In this document: one piece after another, positions 47,358 through 57,440 of the stretch
Numbering within the stretch: the first letter of the stretch is position 1
How the letters are laid out: the number at the start of each line of letters is the position of its first letter
Origin: Candidatus Opimibacter iunctus
GTDB lineage: Bacteria > Bacteroidota > Bacteroidia > Chitinophagales > Saprospiraceae
Direction of reading: 5' to 3'
DNA: 64,000 bases
Assembly: GCA_016716665.1 (NCBI GenBank)
Contig: JADJVH010000006.1
Span: 186,001 to 250,000, forward strand
The notes under the pieces: generated by a model
The model's database searches: none
What the model was told of the DNA's origin: nothing
What the model saw: the letters and a program-made list of their open reading frames with translations, nothing else
Translations under genes and position numbers: made by a program

Positions 47358-48179
47358 ATGAGTATATCCAGTGTCACACATCGGTTTTTACAATGCCTTG
47401 ACCAGCTGATCGCAGATCGGAAGGTCAATTCAAAACGGCATTTTGCCCTTAGTCTCGGATATCACGCACAGGGCATCTCTGAAATGGCAGCTATGCGCAG
47501 AGATGCACCACTTGACCTGATCGAAAAGGCAGTAACGACCTTCAGGTTTAATCCTGTCTTTTTGTTTACAGGCATAGGCAACCCGTTTTCCAACCCTGCC
47601 GAAGATGATGGATTGCGACTGAAGAATCTTACCGTGGTTACTGACCAGAAAGGTGAAGAGCGAATCGTGCATGTACCATATCCTGCCCAGGCCGGGTATG
47701 GAAGACTGTTGGATGATCCGGTTTTTTTTAATGAGTTGCCCACGTATCAGCTTCCGGATCCTCAATTCCGGTCCGGTACTTACAGATCTTTTGAGATCGC
47801 TGGCACTTCCATGGAGCCTGTGTTTATGCCTAATGACATCGTCATCGCCGCATTTATTGAGCCCAGGTATTGGGCTGATGCTATTAAAACCAATCAGATC
47901 TACATCATTGTTACCACTCAGGATGTCGTCATCAAGCGAATCGTCAATCACCTGAAGACCAGGAAGCACATCGAATGTTGCTCGGATAATGTGGAATATG
48001 AACCATATATCATTAACGCTGACGATATCAGGGAGGTCTGGAAGGCCCGCGTGAAAATCACTTCACATCTTGACATGGCGCCTGTCAAGCTAAATACCCA
48101 TGCGATCAGTGAGCAACTCCTGGTGCAGCAGGAGATGCTTGAACGCCTGCATCAGCACCTGACCAGCGCTAAAGTATAA
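47358..48179 (+). CDS. S24 (LexA/CI-like) family transcriptional regulator
   Basis: A 273-residue protein. The N-terminal ~80 residues form a helical DNA-binding-like domain (FLQCLDQLIADRKVNSKRHFALSLGYHAQGISEMAAMRRDAPLDLIEKAVTTF) of the XRE type. The C-terminal half is an S24 peptidase domain: a possible Ala112-Gly113 self-cleavage site (YPAQAGYGR), catalytic Ser151 (AGTSMEPVFMPND) and Lys193 (DVVIKRIVNH). Known members repress SOS or phage genes and cleave themselves on RecA activation. No phage genes or DNA-damage genes are near, so the target is unknown; it may regulate itself. Confidence 0.84.
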   Translation: MSISSVTHRFLQCLDQLIADRKVNSKRHFALSLGYHAQGISEMAAMRRDAPLDLIEKAVTTFRFNPVFLFTGIGNPFSNPAEDDGLRLKNLTVVTDQKGEERIVHVPYPAQAGYGRLLDDPVFFNELPTYQLPDPQFRSGTYRSFEIAGTSMEPVFMPNDIVIAAFIEPRYWADAIKTNQIYIIVTTQDVVIKRIVNHLKTRKHIECCSDNVEYEPYIINADDIREVWKARVKITSHLDMAPVKLNTHAISEQLLVQQEMLERLHQHLTSAKV

Positions 48180-48511
48180 AACGTTAAAAGGCTACAGTTT
48201 ATACCTCCGCTTGCTGTGGAAATACAAATTATTATTGCGGTAGTTGGTCGAGTTTGATTTTCCGTAGGAGATAAAACCGCCGCTGGATGGAGTTCTCTCC
48301 GCCAGCTGTGGGAATACCAATTGATACAATAGGAATTCCCATAGGAATTTCGGTGGTTGGCGGAGAACTCCATCCAACGGCATCTATGTTTCGGTGGTTG
48401 GCGGAGAGAAAAGTTCGTTTCACTTACCTCATAGGTTCTTCCAATAGCCTTGTATTGAAATCATCTTTTTCGGTAGATACAATTTCCTTTTAAGGTTGTA
48501 ATTTTACATTC
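48180..48511. other. 332-base gene-free region with nested repeats
   Basis: No credible coding frame; short frames on the minus strand overlap the repeats and are likely spurious. It holds the inverted and direct repeats described separately (48285-48407). Confidence 0.6.
48285..48407. repeat. nested inverted and direct repeats
   Basis: Arm one (48285-48304) GGATGGAGTTCTCTCCGCCA is the reverse complement of arm two (48358-48375) apart from a two-base difference, making a ~91-base hairpin. An inner pair GGGAATACC/GGAATTCCC extends it. The word TTTCGGTGGTTGGCGGAGA occurs twice, exactly, at 48348-48366 and 48389-48407. Confidence 0.8.
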
Positions 48512-48727
48512 ATGAGAATCACAGGCAAAGTAGTATACCTATCATTTGAGGGCGGTGCCTATGGGATCATAGATCAGCATGGCAAAAAATATTTACCCAT
48601 CAATATGCCTAACCAACTCAAGAGAGATGGGGCTGAAGTGATATGCAGGGTGCAACCTGCCGACGTTGAATCCATGGTGATGTGGGGAGAACCCATCTAC
48701 ATCTATTCCTTTGAGACGCTTCGTTAG
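48512..48727 (+). CDS. small hypothetical protein
   Basis: A 71-residue protein I do not recognise. It reads as a compact beta-rich domain (RITGKVVYLSFEGGAYGIIDQHGKKYLPINMPNQLKRDGAEVICRVQPADVESMVMWGEPIYIYSFETL), in style like an OB-fold or cold-shock-type module, without a signal peptide. Codon use looks like that of its neighbours. It converges with accC; the stops are five bases apart. Confidence 0.6.
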   Translation: MRITGKVVYLSFEGGAYGIIDQHGKKYLPINMPNQLKRDGAEVICRVQPADVESMVMWGEPIYIYSFETLR

Positions 48728-48732
48728 GCAGA

Positions 48733-50190
<1,458 letters not shown>

Positions 50191-50357
50191 CGGCGAAAAT
50201 TAGTCTTTATCCTTCAATTGTGAGCAGAGAGCATAGTGCAAAGTGCAAAGGGCTGCAAAGAGCGGAGAGGTTTAATGCGGACTGCCAACTGAGGACTACC
50301 AACTCCTTTACCTTCTCCTTCAAATTCCCGTTACTTTGGGGCTGATCAATCATCACT

Positions 50358-52330
50358 ATGGATTCTTCACAGCAAATACTCTGGCGGCCTTCGGCTGATG
50401 ATATTGATTCTTCAAGGCTTTCTCAATACAGGACTTGGCTACTCCAGCATCACAATATCGAGTTTTCAGATTATGAACTTTTGTGGCAATGGTCTGTAGA
50501 TCATCCGAGCTCTTCTGGGAGACGATGGTTTCGTTTTTTAATGTAAAGTTTCATACTCCATATACCTCTGTGCTTTCAGGTGGGCCTATGCCTGATATGA
50601 TTTGGTTTGATGGGGCGACCGTCAACTATGCTGAGCACATTTATTATGGCATGCAGCATCAGGCGGTGGCTATGCTTTTTGCAACAGAACTGGATACCCT
50701 CAGGACAATAGGGGTCGATGAAATGTGGAGAGAAGTAGCACGCATCGGGGCTTACTTCCTAAAGCATGGGATCAGGCAGGGCGACCGGATTGCAGCATAC
50801 CTGCCAAATATTCCCGAGGCTACATTTGCTTTCCTGGCAGCCGCTTCACTGGGTGCAGTATGGTCATGCTGTTCCCAGGATTTTGGGGTGAGCAGTGTCG
50901 TTGACCGTTTTGCTCAAATTGAACCCAGACTATTCATTGCGGCAGATGGATATTTGTATAACGGAAAGAAGCATCAGCGGACGCAGGAGATTAATGCTAT
51001 CATTGCCGCACTTCCTTGTTTGAAAAATACACTGGTCATTTCATATATCGGAACAGCAGAAGACTTTGATGATGCTGGAATTACAATGTACAATTCACTT
51101 GAAGATGGTCCGTCCGGGCCTCCTTTGTTTGAAGCAGTTCCGTTTAATCATCCTTTGTGGATACTTTATTCTTCCGGGACTACAGGGGCACCAAAGGCAA
51201 TTACCCATTCGCATGGAGGATGTCTGCTTGAGCATCTCAAGTACCTCGCATTTCATAATGATGTCCATGAAGGGGAGCGATTCTTCTGGTTTACCACCAC
51301 AGGCTGGATGATGTGGAATTTCCTTCAGGGGTCTATGTTGCTTGGGGCCACCATAATCCTGTACGACGGTAGTCCTGGTTATGGCGGCCTTGACCGGTTG
51401 TGGAAACTTTCTGAGCAATTGGACATCCATCATTTTGGTACCAGCGCCCCATTCCTTGTAGCATGCATGAAAGAACAAATCCAGCCCGGCTTGCATTACA
51501 ACCTTAAGGGCTTGCGTAGCATCGGATCCACGGGATCGCCATTGCCCCCTGAAGCATTCCAATGGGTGTACGAAAACATACACGAACGAATCTGGTTGTG
51601 TTCAATGAGTGGTGGTACGGATGTCTGCACTGCATTTGTTGGAGGGGTTATTGAAAAGCCTGTCATCAAGGGGGAAATTCAGGCGAGGGGTCTTGGCTGT
51701 GCATTGTATGCATTTGATGATGACCGCAAGCCGGTCATCGGTTCGCTCGGCGAAATGGTTATCACCCAGCCAATGCCTTCTATGCCTATCTATTTCTGGA
51801 ATGATCCCGGAAAGAAAAAATACAGGGCCAGTTACTTTGAAGATATACCGGGAGTCTGGCGACATGGGGATTGGGTGAAAGTGACTGCTGAAGGTGGTGT
51901 GATGATCTACGGTCGGTCAGATGCTACACTCAACAGGCAAGGGGTCAGGATCGGAACGGCTGAAATCTATAGGGTATTGAATGAGATTGCGGAAATCGAA
52001 GACGGCCTTATCGTCAATCTCGAGTTGGATGGAGGAAGGCACTATATGCCTTTGTTTTTAAAACTAAAAGCAGGCCTGAGACTTGAGCCTGAATTGATCA
52101 GGGCAGTGGTTTTGGCTTTAAAGTCGAAATGCTCTCCCCGACACGTCCCGGACGATATTTTCCAGGTGGAAGATATCCCTTACACCATCAGTGGAAAAAA
52201 GATGGAGGCACCGGTCAAGAAGATATTGATGGGGATGGAAGTTGAGCACTCCCTTAACAAGGATGCGATGCGAAATCCGGAATCCCTGTTGTTTTTCAAA
52301 TTGTTTAAAGTGCCACAGGGAAAGGCATAA
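50358..52330 (+). CDS. aacS: acetoacetyl-CoA synthetase, frameshifted near the N-terminus
   Basis: The enzyme activates acetoacetate to acetoacetyl-CoA with ATP. The first frame (50358-~50505) encodes ILWRPSADDIDSSRLSQYRTWLLQHHNIEFSDYELLWQWSVDHP; the other frame continues ELFWETMVSFFNVKFHTPYTSVLS to 52330. One base missing at 50503-50507 explains the break; joined, the protein has about 657 residues, as usual. The adenylation motifs are ILYSSGTTGAPKAITHSHGG, TTGWMMWNFLQGSMLLGATIILYDGSP, and in the C-terminal domain YGRSDATLNRQGVRIGTAEIY with the hinge and DDIFQVEDIPYTISGKKMEAPVKKI (catalytic Lys). Its partners fadA/fadN and hbd elsewhere in the window fit acetoacetate/beta-oxidation metabolism. 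Confidence 0.88.
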
Positions 52331-52371
52331 TGAAGCAATCTTGTTGCACCACATCATTTTGAGTTCGATCT

Positions 52372-53343
52372 ATGAAAAAACTATTTGCCTTACTTACCAT
52401 TTTGTCACTGATCGAAAGCGGTTTCAGCCAGTCTTTTAGCATAGGGCATCGTCAGGTTAATTTTGTTGATCCTGAAAGGAATAACAGACAGGTTCAGACA
52501 GAGATTTATTATCCATCGAATGTAAGCGGAGATAATGTGCCGCTTGCTGAAGATGGTACTTTATTTCCTGTCCTCGTTTTTGGTCATGGGTTTGTGATGG
52601 AGTGGGGAGCTTATGTTAATATTTGGAAAGCAGTAGTTCCAGAAGGATATATCATCGCTTTTCCGAGAACGGAGACCGGTATAAGTCCGGATCACCTCAC
52701 TTTTGCCAGGGATCTTGCTTTTGTGATACGCGCGATCCAGGAGGAGGGATATACTGCAGGATCTCCTTTCTTTGGAAGGGTAGACACTGCATCATGTGTG
52801 ATGGGGCATTCAATGGGGGGAGGTTCAAGCTTTCTTGCCATTCAGTACAACCCTTCAATCACGGCAATTGTAAATTTTGCTGCAGCTGAAACGAACCCTT
52901 CAGCAATAGCTGCCGCTACATTGGTGAATATACCCGCGCTGATATTTGCTGGCAGCAATGATTGTATCACTCCTCCGGCCACAAATCAGGAAAGGATGTT
53001 TGATTCACTGGGATCTGCATGTAAAGCATTGGTTAGTATTACCGGCGCAAGCCATTGTCAGTTTGCTGAACAAAATGCCCTTTGTTCCTTTGGTGAACTA
53101 ACCTGTTCTCCTGCTCCGGCGATCTCCAGGGATGAACAGCACAGATTGGTAGATACACTGTTGATCCCATGGTTGGAAGCACATCTCAAAGGGAATTGCA
53201 ATTCATCTGCACAATTTCAAAGCATTCTGGATTCGGGCGCCGGCTGGTCATATCGTCAGCAATATGAACCTTGCATAACTGCAACTACTGATGTAATAGA
53301 ACAACAGCTTTATTTGAAGTATATCCTGTCCTTCAGCAGGTAA
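52372..53343 (+). CDS. secreted alpha/beta hydrolase (dienelactone hydrolase/chlorophyllase-like), T9SS tail interrupted
   Basis: A 323-residue hydrolase with a signal peptide (ALLTILSLIESGFSQ). Motifs: oxyanion-loop LVFGHGFVMEWGAY, nucleophile Ser147 in VMGHSMGGGSSF, acid D197 in IFAGSNDCITPP, and His228 in GASHCQF. The G-H-S-M-G-G-G elbow is shared with chlorophyllase-like, acyl hydrolase and polyester hydrolase enzymes, so esterase activity is likely but substrate unknown. Downstream of the stop, an unread T9SS-like tail (53 290-53 544) suggests the protein was, or is, longer: three small base losses would restore it. The gene follows aacS by 41 bases and may share its transcript. Confidence 0.78.
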   Translation: MKKLFALLTILSLIESGFSQSFSIGHRQVNFVDPERNNRQVQTEIYYPSNVSGDNVPLAEDGTLFPVLVFGHGFVMEWGAYVNIWKAVVPEGYIIAFPRTETGISPDHLTFARDLAFVIRAIQEEGYTAGSPFFGRVDTASCVMGHSMGGGSSFLAIQYNPSITAIVNFAAAETNPSAIAAATLVNIPALIFAGSNDCITPPATNQERMFDSLGSACKALVSITGASHCQFAEQNALCSFGELTCSPAPAISRDEQHRLVDTLLIPWLEAHLKGNCNSSAQFQSILDSGAGWSYRQQYEPCITATTDVIEQQLYLKYILSFSR

Positions 53344-53544
53344 TTTTATTTAAAATCCTCTTCTCCTTATGTCAAGGCAGATGTTTCGGTTTTTAACGTG
53401 AGTGGTCAGGTGGTTTTCCACCAAAGTATGGAAAGTGATAAGGAAGGTATCTGGCGTTGTGATGCCCTGTTAACCACGGGGATTTATTACCTCCAGGTCT
53501 TATATGCAGGAAGGACAGAAATACTCAAACTGATTATACAGTGA
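53305..53544 (+). pseudogene. detached T9SS sorting tail of the hydrolase gene
   Basis: Reading with one base restored at each of three short runs (TTT near 53312, CC near 53330, TTT near 53350) gives LYFEVYP.PSAGNFILKSSSPYVKADVSVFNVSGQVVFHQ and then GIWRCDALLTTGIYYLQVLYAGRTEILKLIIQ, ending at 53544. This is a type A sorting domain. Its last ~180 bases are open and in the same frame as the upstream gene, separated by one TAA. Confidence 0.7.
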
Positions 53545-53570
53545 TCAATACAGACCAATAAGCCTGATTT

Positions 53571-54080
53571 CTATTTTTTATTCAATCGCCACCAGATCAT
53601 TTCTCCTTTGACTTTGAAAGGACTGAAATTATTCTTCTCCAGTGTCCTGTGGGAAGCTGTATTGGTCTGTTCAGTCTCCGCTAAAATGGTTTTTACACCA
53701 GGTTGCTCAAAGGCCCATTTGACAAGGACCCTGATAGCATCGGTCATATATCCTTTCCCGGCAAATGGAGGGTATGTACCATATCCTATTTCAATCTCCC
53801 CTTTGGCATTGGGCTCTCCCTTGAAGCACAGATCGGCTACCATCTGTCTTGATGTTTTATCTATGACATTCCATAAGGTGTAATACAGGTAATCATTAGC
53901 CGGGTTGGCTACTGATATGAGGATGGTCTCGTGAAAGGCCTCGATGAGTTCTGGTGAGATGGTGCGCCCGCTATCTTCCAGATTTAAGGCGCGTTCCAGT
54001 TTCTGCTCTCCCTGCAGGTACAAGATGAGATGCTCATACGTCAGTGGAATGAGAAGGACACGATCAGATTCTATTTGCAT
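53571..54080 (-). CDS. GNAT family N-acetyltransferase (RimJ/RimL-like)
   Basis: A 169-residue acetyltransferase. The acetyl-CoA-binding region reads GEIEIGYGTYPPFAGKGYMTDAIRVLVKWAFEQPGVKTILAETEQTNTASHRTLEKNNFS, with the (R/Q)xxGxG/A equivalent FAGKGY. The N-terminal strand DRVLLIPLTYEHLILYL is typical of the RimL group that modifies ribosomal proteins or small amines; the substrate is unknown. It begins 21 bases after the stop codon of the sqr gene and probably shares its transcript. Confidence 0.85.
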   Translation of the reverse strand: MQIESDRVLLIPLTYEHLILYLQGEQKLERALNLEDSGRTISPELIEAFHETILISVANPANDYLYYTLWNVIDKTSRQMVADLCFKGEPNAKGEIEIGYGTYPPFAGKGYMTDAIRVLVKWAFEQPGVKTILAETEQTNTASHRTLEKNNFSPFKVKGEMIWWRLNKK

Positions 54081-54101
54081 GCGGGGGGAAGATAGGAAAA
54101 A

Positions 54102-55307
54102 CTATCCCTGCATTCTTCCACGAATGATAGCACCCCAATACAGTCTCGGAAGTATCTCTCTTTTTAAGAGGTACATACTGAGTCTTTCCTTACTTTGGTC
54201 AAACGGGAAAGTTTCCATTGGCTGGTTGTTGTAATCAAATTCGGCCAGCATCAACTTTCCATAGCCGGTTACAATCGGACAGGAGGTGTAGCCTGTATAT
54301 AATTTAGCAAGTGGCTTTTGATCCATTAAGGAAATCAGATTCGTGACCATCGTTGGCGTTTGCTTGCGTATGGCCGCCCCGGTCTTTGAAGTCGGGAGGC
54401 TGGAAGCATCTCCAAGGGAGAAAATATTCGGATAACGCACATGTTGCAAGGTGCCCTTATCTACATCCACCCATCCGGCTGCATTGGCCAAAGGACTGTT
54501 TTTGATAAAATCGGGAGGTCCCTGTGGAGGTGTGATGTGCAGGACATCAAAATCAACCCAGGTTTCCACACCCTTGTTGTGCTCACCCAGCCCGACGAAT
54601 TTGGCTTTCTTATTTGGACCATCTACTTCTACCAGGCTCTGGAAGAAATTTGTCTTGATATTATACCTTGCAATAACCTTCAGGAGCGTTTTTTCATATT
54701 TAGGTACCCCAAATATTTTTGTACCACCACTCCAGAACTGTATGTTTGACTTATCCAGTAAGTTGTGCTTGCGTAGGTAATCGGCCGCCAGATACATGAT
54801 CTTTTGTGGCGCTCCACCACATTTGACTGGAGTGTTTGGGCTATGAAAAAGAATATTACCTCCTTTAAAGTTTTTCAATAGTTCAAATGTATATGGGGCA
54901 TATTTAAAGCTGTAGTTTGAAGTGACTCCATTTTTGCCCAATGTTTCAGGCAGTCCTTTTATGGCAACCCAGTTGAGTTGGATTCCAGGACATACAACCA
55001 GATAGTCATAAGTATAGGTATTTCCTTCCCTTGTGGTTACACTGTTTTGTTCAGGTAGGAATGTTTGGGCAAATTCCTGGAGCCAGGTGGCACCTTTTGG
55101 GATGTAATCAGCTTCATTGCGCTCCGTCTTGTTGATATCAAAGACTCCTCCTCCTACAAGTGTCCAGGCAGGCTGGTAATAGTGTTTTGAACTTGGTTCG
55201 ATGATTCCAACCTTGAGGTTAGGTTTTTGTAAGAGCAGATAAGCAGATGCAGAGAGGCCGGCATTGCCGCCACCGATAAACAATACATCAAAATGGGCAG
55301 TGGTCAT
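54102..55307 (-). CDS. sqr: sulfide:quinone oxidoreductase (type II-like)
   Basis: The enzyme oxidises sulfide to sulfane sulfur and passes electrons to quinone at the membrane. The 401-residue flavoprotein has the FAD motif VLFIGGGNAGLSASAYLL at 8-25, KHYYQPAWTLVGGG near 41, YDYLVVCPGIQLNW near 100, the redox Cys163 in PVKCGGAPQKIMYLA, NIFSLGDASSLPTSKTGAAIRKQ near 295 and Cys343 in YTSCPIVTGYGKLMLAEFDY. These features match the type II SQR shared by bacteria and mitochondria. It is upstream of, and probably co-transcribed with, the acetyltransferase gene. No persulfide dioxygenase or rhodanese is adjacent. Confidence 0.9.
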   Translation of the reverse strand: MTTAHFDVLFIGGGNAGLSASAYLLLQKPNLKVGIIEPSSKHYYQPAWTLVGGGVFDINKTERNEADYIPKGATWLQEFAQTFLPEQNSVTTREGNTYTYDYLVVCPGIQLNWVAIKGLPETLGKNGVTSNYSFKYAPYTFELLKNFKGGNILFHSPNTPVKCGGAPQKIMYLAADYLRKHNLLDKSNIQFWSGGTKIFGVPKYEKTLLKVIARYNIKTNFFQSLVEVDGPNKKAKFVGLGEHNKGVETWVDFDVLHITPPQGPPDFIKNSPLANAAGWVDVDKGTLQHVRYPNIFSLGDASSLPTSKTGAAIRKQTPTMVTNLISLMDQKPLAKLYTGYTSCPIVTGYGKLMLAEFDYNNQPMETFPFDQSKERLSMYLLKREILPRLYWGAIIRGRMQG

Positions 55308-55483
55308 GGTAGTCTTGTTTGAAAAGGATGAATGGTTACCCCATAATTATATTGTAAAATTATATGCCTGCCAGATCAGACATGGTAACCAATGTTACAT
55401 ACAGGCATGACCTTTATCACCTGTGCTTATGATTTGTGATATGGCTGTCCATTACCACTTGAAGATATGACTGGAAGATTGTC

Positions 55484-57145
55484 CTATGCCTTGTTGTCGC
55501 TGGCCAGCGGTGTATTCCATTGATCTTTTGGTACGACTTTGGGCGTTTCGGGATCACCTTCATAGGCAGGAGTCATGATCTGGACATTATTTTCATTGAA
55601 TATGTCAAGTATGTTCTCGTGCAGTTGGGTATAGAAGGTATACATGTTGATGGCATCATTGCAGTACGCATTGATTTCATACGTGATGCAAAAGTCGCCC
55701 AATGCCTTTTTCAACACATAAGGTGGTGGATCCTTGAGCAATCCTGGTGTCCGGTCTGCAGCGAGTTTGAGCATAGCGTCTACCTGCCTCCAGGGAGTTT
55801 CATAACCAATTCCGACGGTTGTATGCAGGATGATTCCCTTTTCCCTGGCCCGTATACTGTAATTGATGACGCTGCTATTGAGCATCACTGAGTTTGGAAT
55901 GACGATTTCTTCATTCTTAACCGAGCGTAGACGGGTGACCATCAGGCTTTGCTCTTCAACAAAACCTGCAAAATCATTGACCTGGATCCGGTCTCCATTC
56001 TTAAAGGCCCTCCGGTAAGTCATTGAATACCCTGCGATCACATTGGCGACAAAAGATGAAGATCCCAGTGAGAACAAAATACCCAGGAACACAGAAATAC
56101 CCTGGAATGCACTTGAACTTGAGCCGGGAATGTAGGGGAATGCCACGACTACGGCGAAAACGAAGATGAGGAGTTTGACAAGATCATAGGTAGGCATGGC
56201 CCATTCCGGATCAAAATTGTGGATGGTAATGCCTTGATTTGCGATACCTGTGAAAAAGAGCTTGAAGAGCTTGAGGAAATATCGTGTGGCCAGGAAAATA
56301 AAGATCAGGAAGATCAGGCTGGGCAGATAGTCAATAAAGCCTGCTGCCATGCTTTTAAGAGGATCCAGGACTAATTCCAGCAGGTAGACAGAGATTGCTT
56401 TAGTCCAGGGAAACAGGCTTAAAATAAAGTCTGCAAAGGAAATGGTGATCACGGCGATGATGATCATTCTCAGCACCTGGGAAAAGAGATGCAGAATCCG
56501 AAGCAGCTGATCAGATTGGATCACTTTAAAGGAAACATTTTCAAGCTTATCAATCCGGTTTTTAATCCTGTTTTTAAAAGCCTCGTTGAGCCGGCGGAAC
56601 ATCCAGACAAAAAAGAATAAACAAACCAGGAGCAGCACCATAGCGAGCCCGGCCTTTATCGCATTTGCTTTTATTACAGCCGGAGATCGTTCGTGCCTGT
56701 ATTGCTTAATGATGGCTTTGGTTTTCTCTATAACAATTTCAGCCATGACCTCCGTATTGATTCCCTCGGCTGCTGCGTCTGCAGTATATACATTCATGAT
56801 AAATTCTCTTCCGGCAAATATTTTCAGCCGGTCGCCTTCCATGACCGCCTTGACAGAGTCAGCAGGAATGGCAGAGTTGTCTGCAGCCCGTTGGATCCTT
56901 TGCTGAATTGTTTTTGCTCTGGTCGCTGCGGTATAGGATGAGACTCCCCGGACATAGAAAAGGATGTCCCCATCAACGCGGACGGGAGCAAATTCTTTTC
57001 TATTCCGGCTTAAGGATGGGTCAACATCATTGTTTGTCTGCGCTTCAATGCAGGTAGTAGAGAGAATCAGAAGCCACAGGGAATAACACTTGAGCTGTAA
57101 AAGAAAGGTAGCTCTGTTGTTTAAAAAGCGATTCTTAAGACCCAT
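55484..57145 (-). CDS. mechanosensitive ion channel (MscS family) with large N-terminal part
   Basis: A 553-residue inner-membrane channel. A signal peptide (LLILSTTCIEAQ) is followed by a ~130-residue periplasmic domain, then several hydrophobic segments (~168-190, ~225-248, ~285-305, ~330-355, ~357-375). The MscS core has FLGILFSLGSSSFVANVIAGYSMTYRRAFKNGDRIQVNDFAGFVEEQSLMVTRLRSVKNEEIVIPNS near 365-430, including the pore helix and beta-domain entry. The N-terminal periplasmic portion (VRVDGDILFYVRGVSSYTAATRAKTIQQRIQRAA) recurs in Bacteroidota homologues. Function: release of solutes on osmotic downshift. A -7 element lies at 57169-57176. Confidence 0.9.
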   Translation of the reverse strand: MGLKNRFLNNRATFLLQLKCYSLWLLILSTTCIEAQTNNDVDPSLSRNRKEFAPVRVDGDILFYVRGVSSYTAATRAKTIQQRIQRAADNSAIPADSVKAVMEGDRLKIFAGREFIMNVYTADAAAEGINTEVMAEIVIEKTKAIIKQYRHERSPAVIKANAIKAGLAMVLLLVCLFFFVWMFRRLNEAFKNRIKNRIDKLENVSFKVIQSDQLLRILHLFSQVLRMIIIAVITISFADFILSLFPWTKAISVYLLELVLDPLKSMAAGFIDYLPSLIFLIFIFLATRYFLKLFKLFFTGIANQGITIHNFDPEWAMPTYDLVKLLIFVFAVVVAFPYIPGSSSSAFQGISVFLGILFSLGSSSFVANVIAGYSMTYRRAFKNGDRIQVNDFAGFVEEQSLMVTRLRSVKNEEIVIPNSVMLNSSVINYSIRAREKGIILHTTVGIGYETPWRQVDAMLKLAADRTPGLLKDPPPYVLKKALGDFCITYEINAYCNDAINMYTFYTQLHENILDIFNENNVQIMTPAYEGDPETPKVVPKDQWNTPLASDNKA

Positions 57146-57168
57146 GTTACTATGGTTAGGATAATAGT

Positions 57169-57176
57169 CAAAGATA
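57169..57176 (-). promoter_or_regulatory. -7 element upstream of the MscS gene
   Basis: On the minus strand TATCTTTG matches TAnnTTTG exactly and is 24 bases before the start codon. No clear -33 box. Confidence 0.45.
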
Positions 57177-57328
57177 GGGGGATTTCCCTCATTTATGGTT
57201 GATGTTAATTATCATGGCTTGCTATGATATGCATCATTTAGGGCAACCCAATAGGCACTCAACTTTATTGTCAAAAGTGGCTTTTATACGCTTTTTATTC
57301 AGACCATTGGGCCTTAGTGTTATGACAA

Positions 57329-57359
57329 TTGTATATGAATTTGAATTAAGTTATATTTG
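57329..57359 (+). promoter_or_regulatory. promoter of the porin/glutaminase cluster
   Basis: TTG (57329-57331), 20 bases, then TATATTTG (57352-57359): one of the best matches in the window to the Bacteroidota promoter. It lies 82 bases before the ATG at 57441 of the first porin gene. Confidence 0.6.
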
Positions 57360-57440
57360 AGGAGGTGAGGTGGAGAGCTAGGTATTCCAGGTGATTTATC
57401 TCACAATGGATTGATTATCAAACCTAAATTATTCCAACTT

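Noticed and set aside
48152..48423. Short minus-strand reading frames of 63-73 codons after the S24 gene
   Set aside because: They overlap the nested repeats, have no start-site support and read as repeat translations (NHRNS-like words).
50222..50330. Word-like repeats (AGTGCAAAGTGCAAAG; ACTGCCAACT / ACTACCAACT) between accC and aacS
   Set aside because: Too short and irregular to call an element; left as low-complexity intergenic DNA similar in style to the region after 18700.
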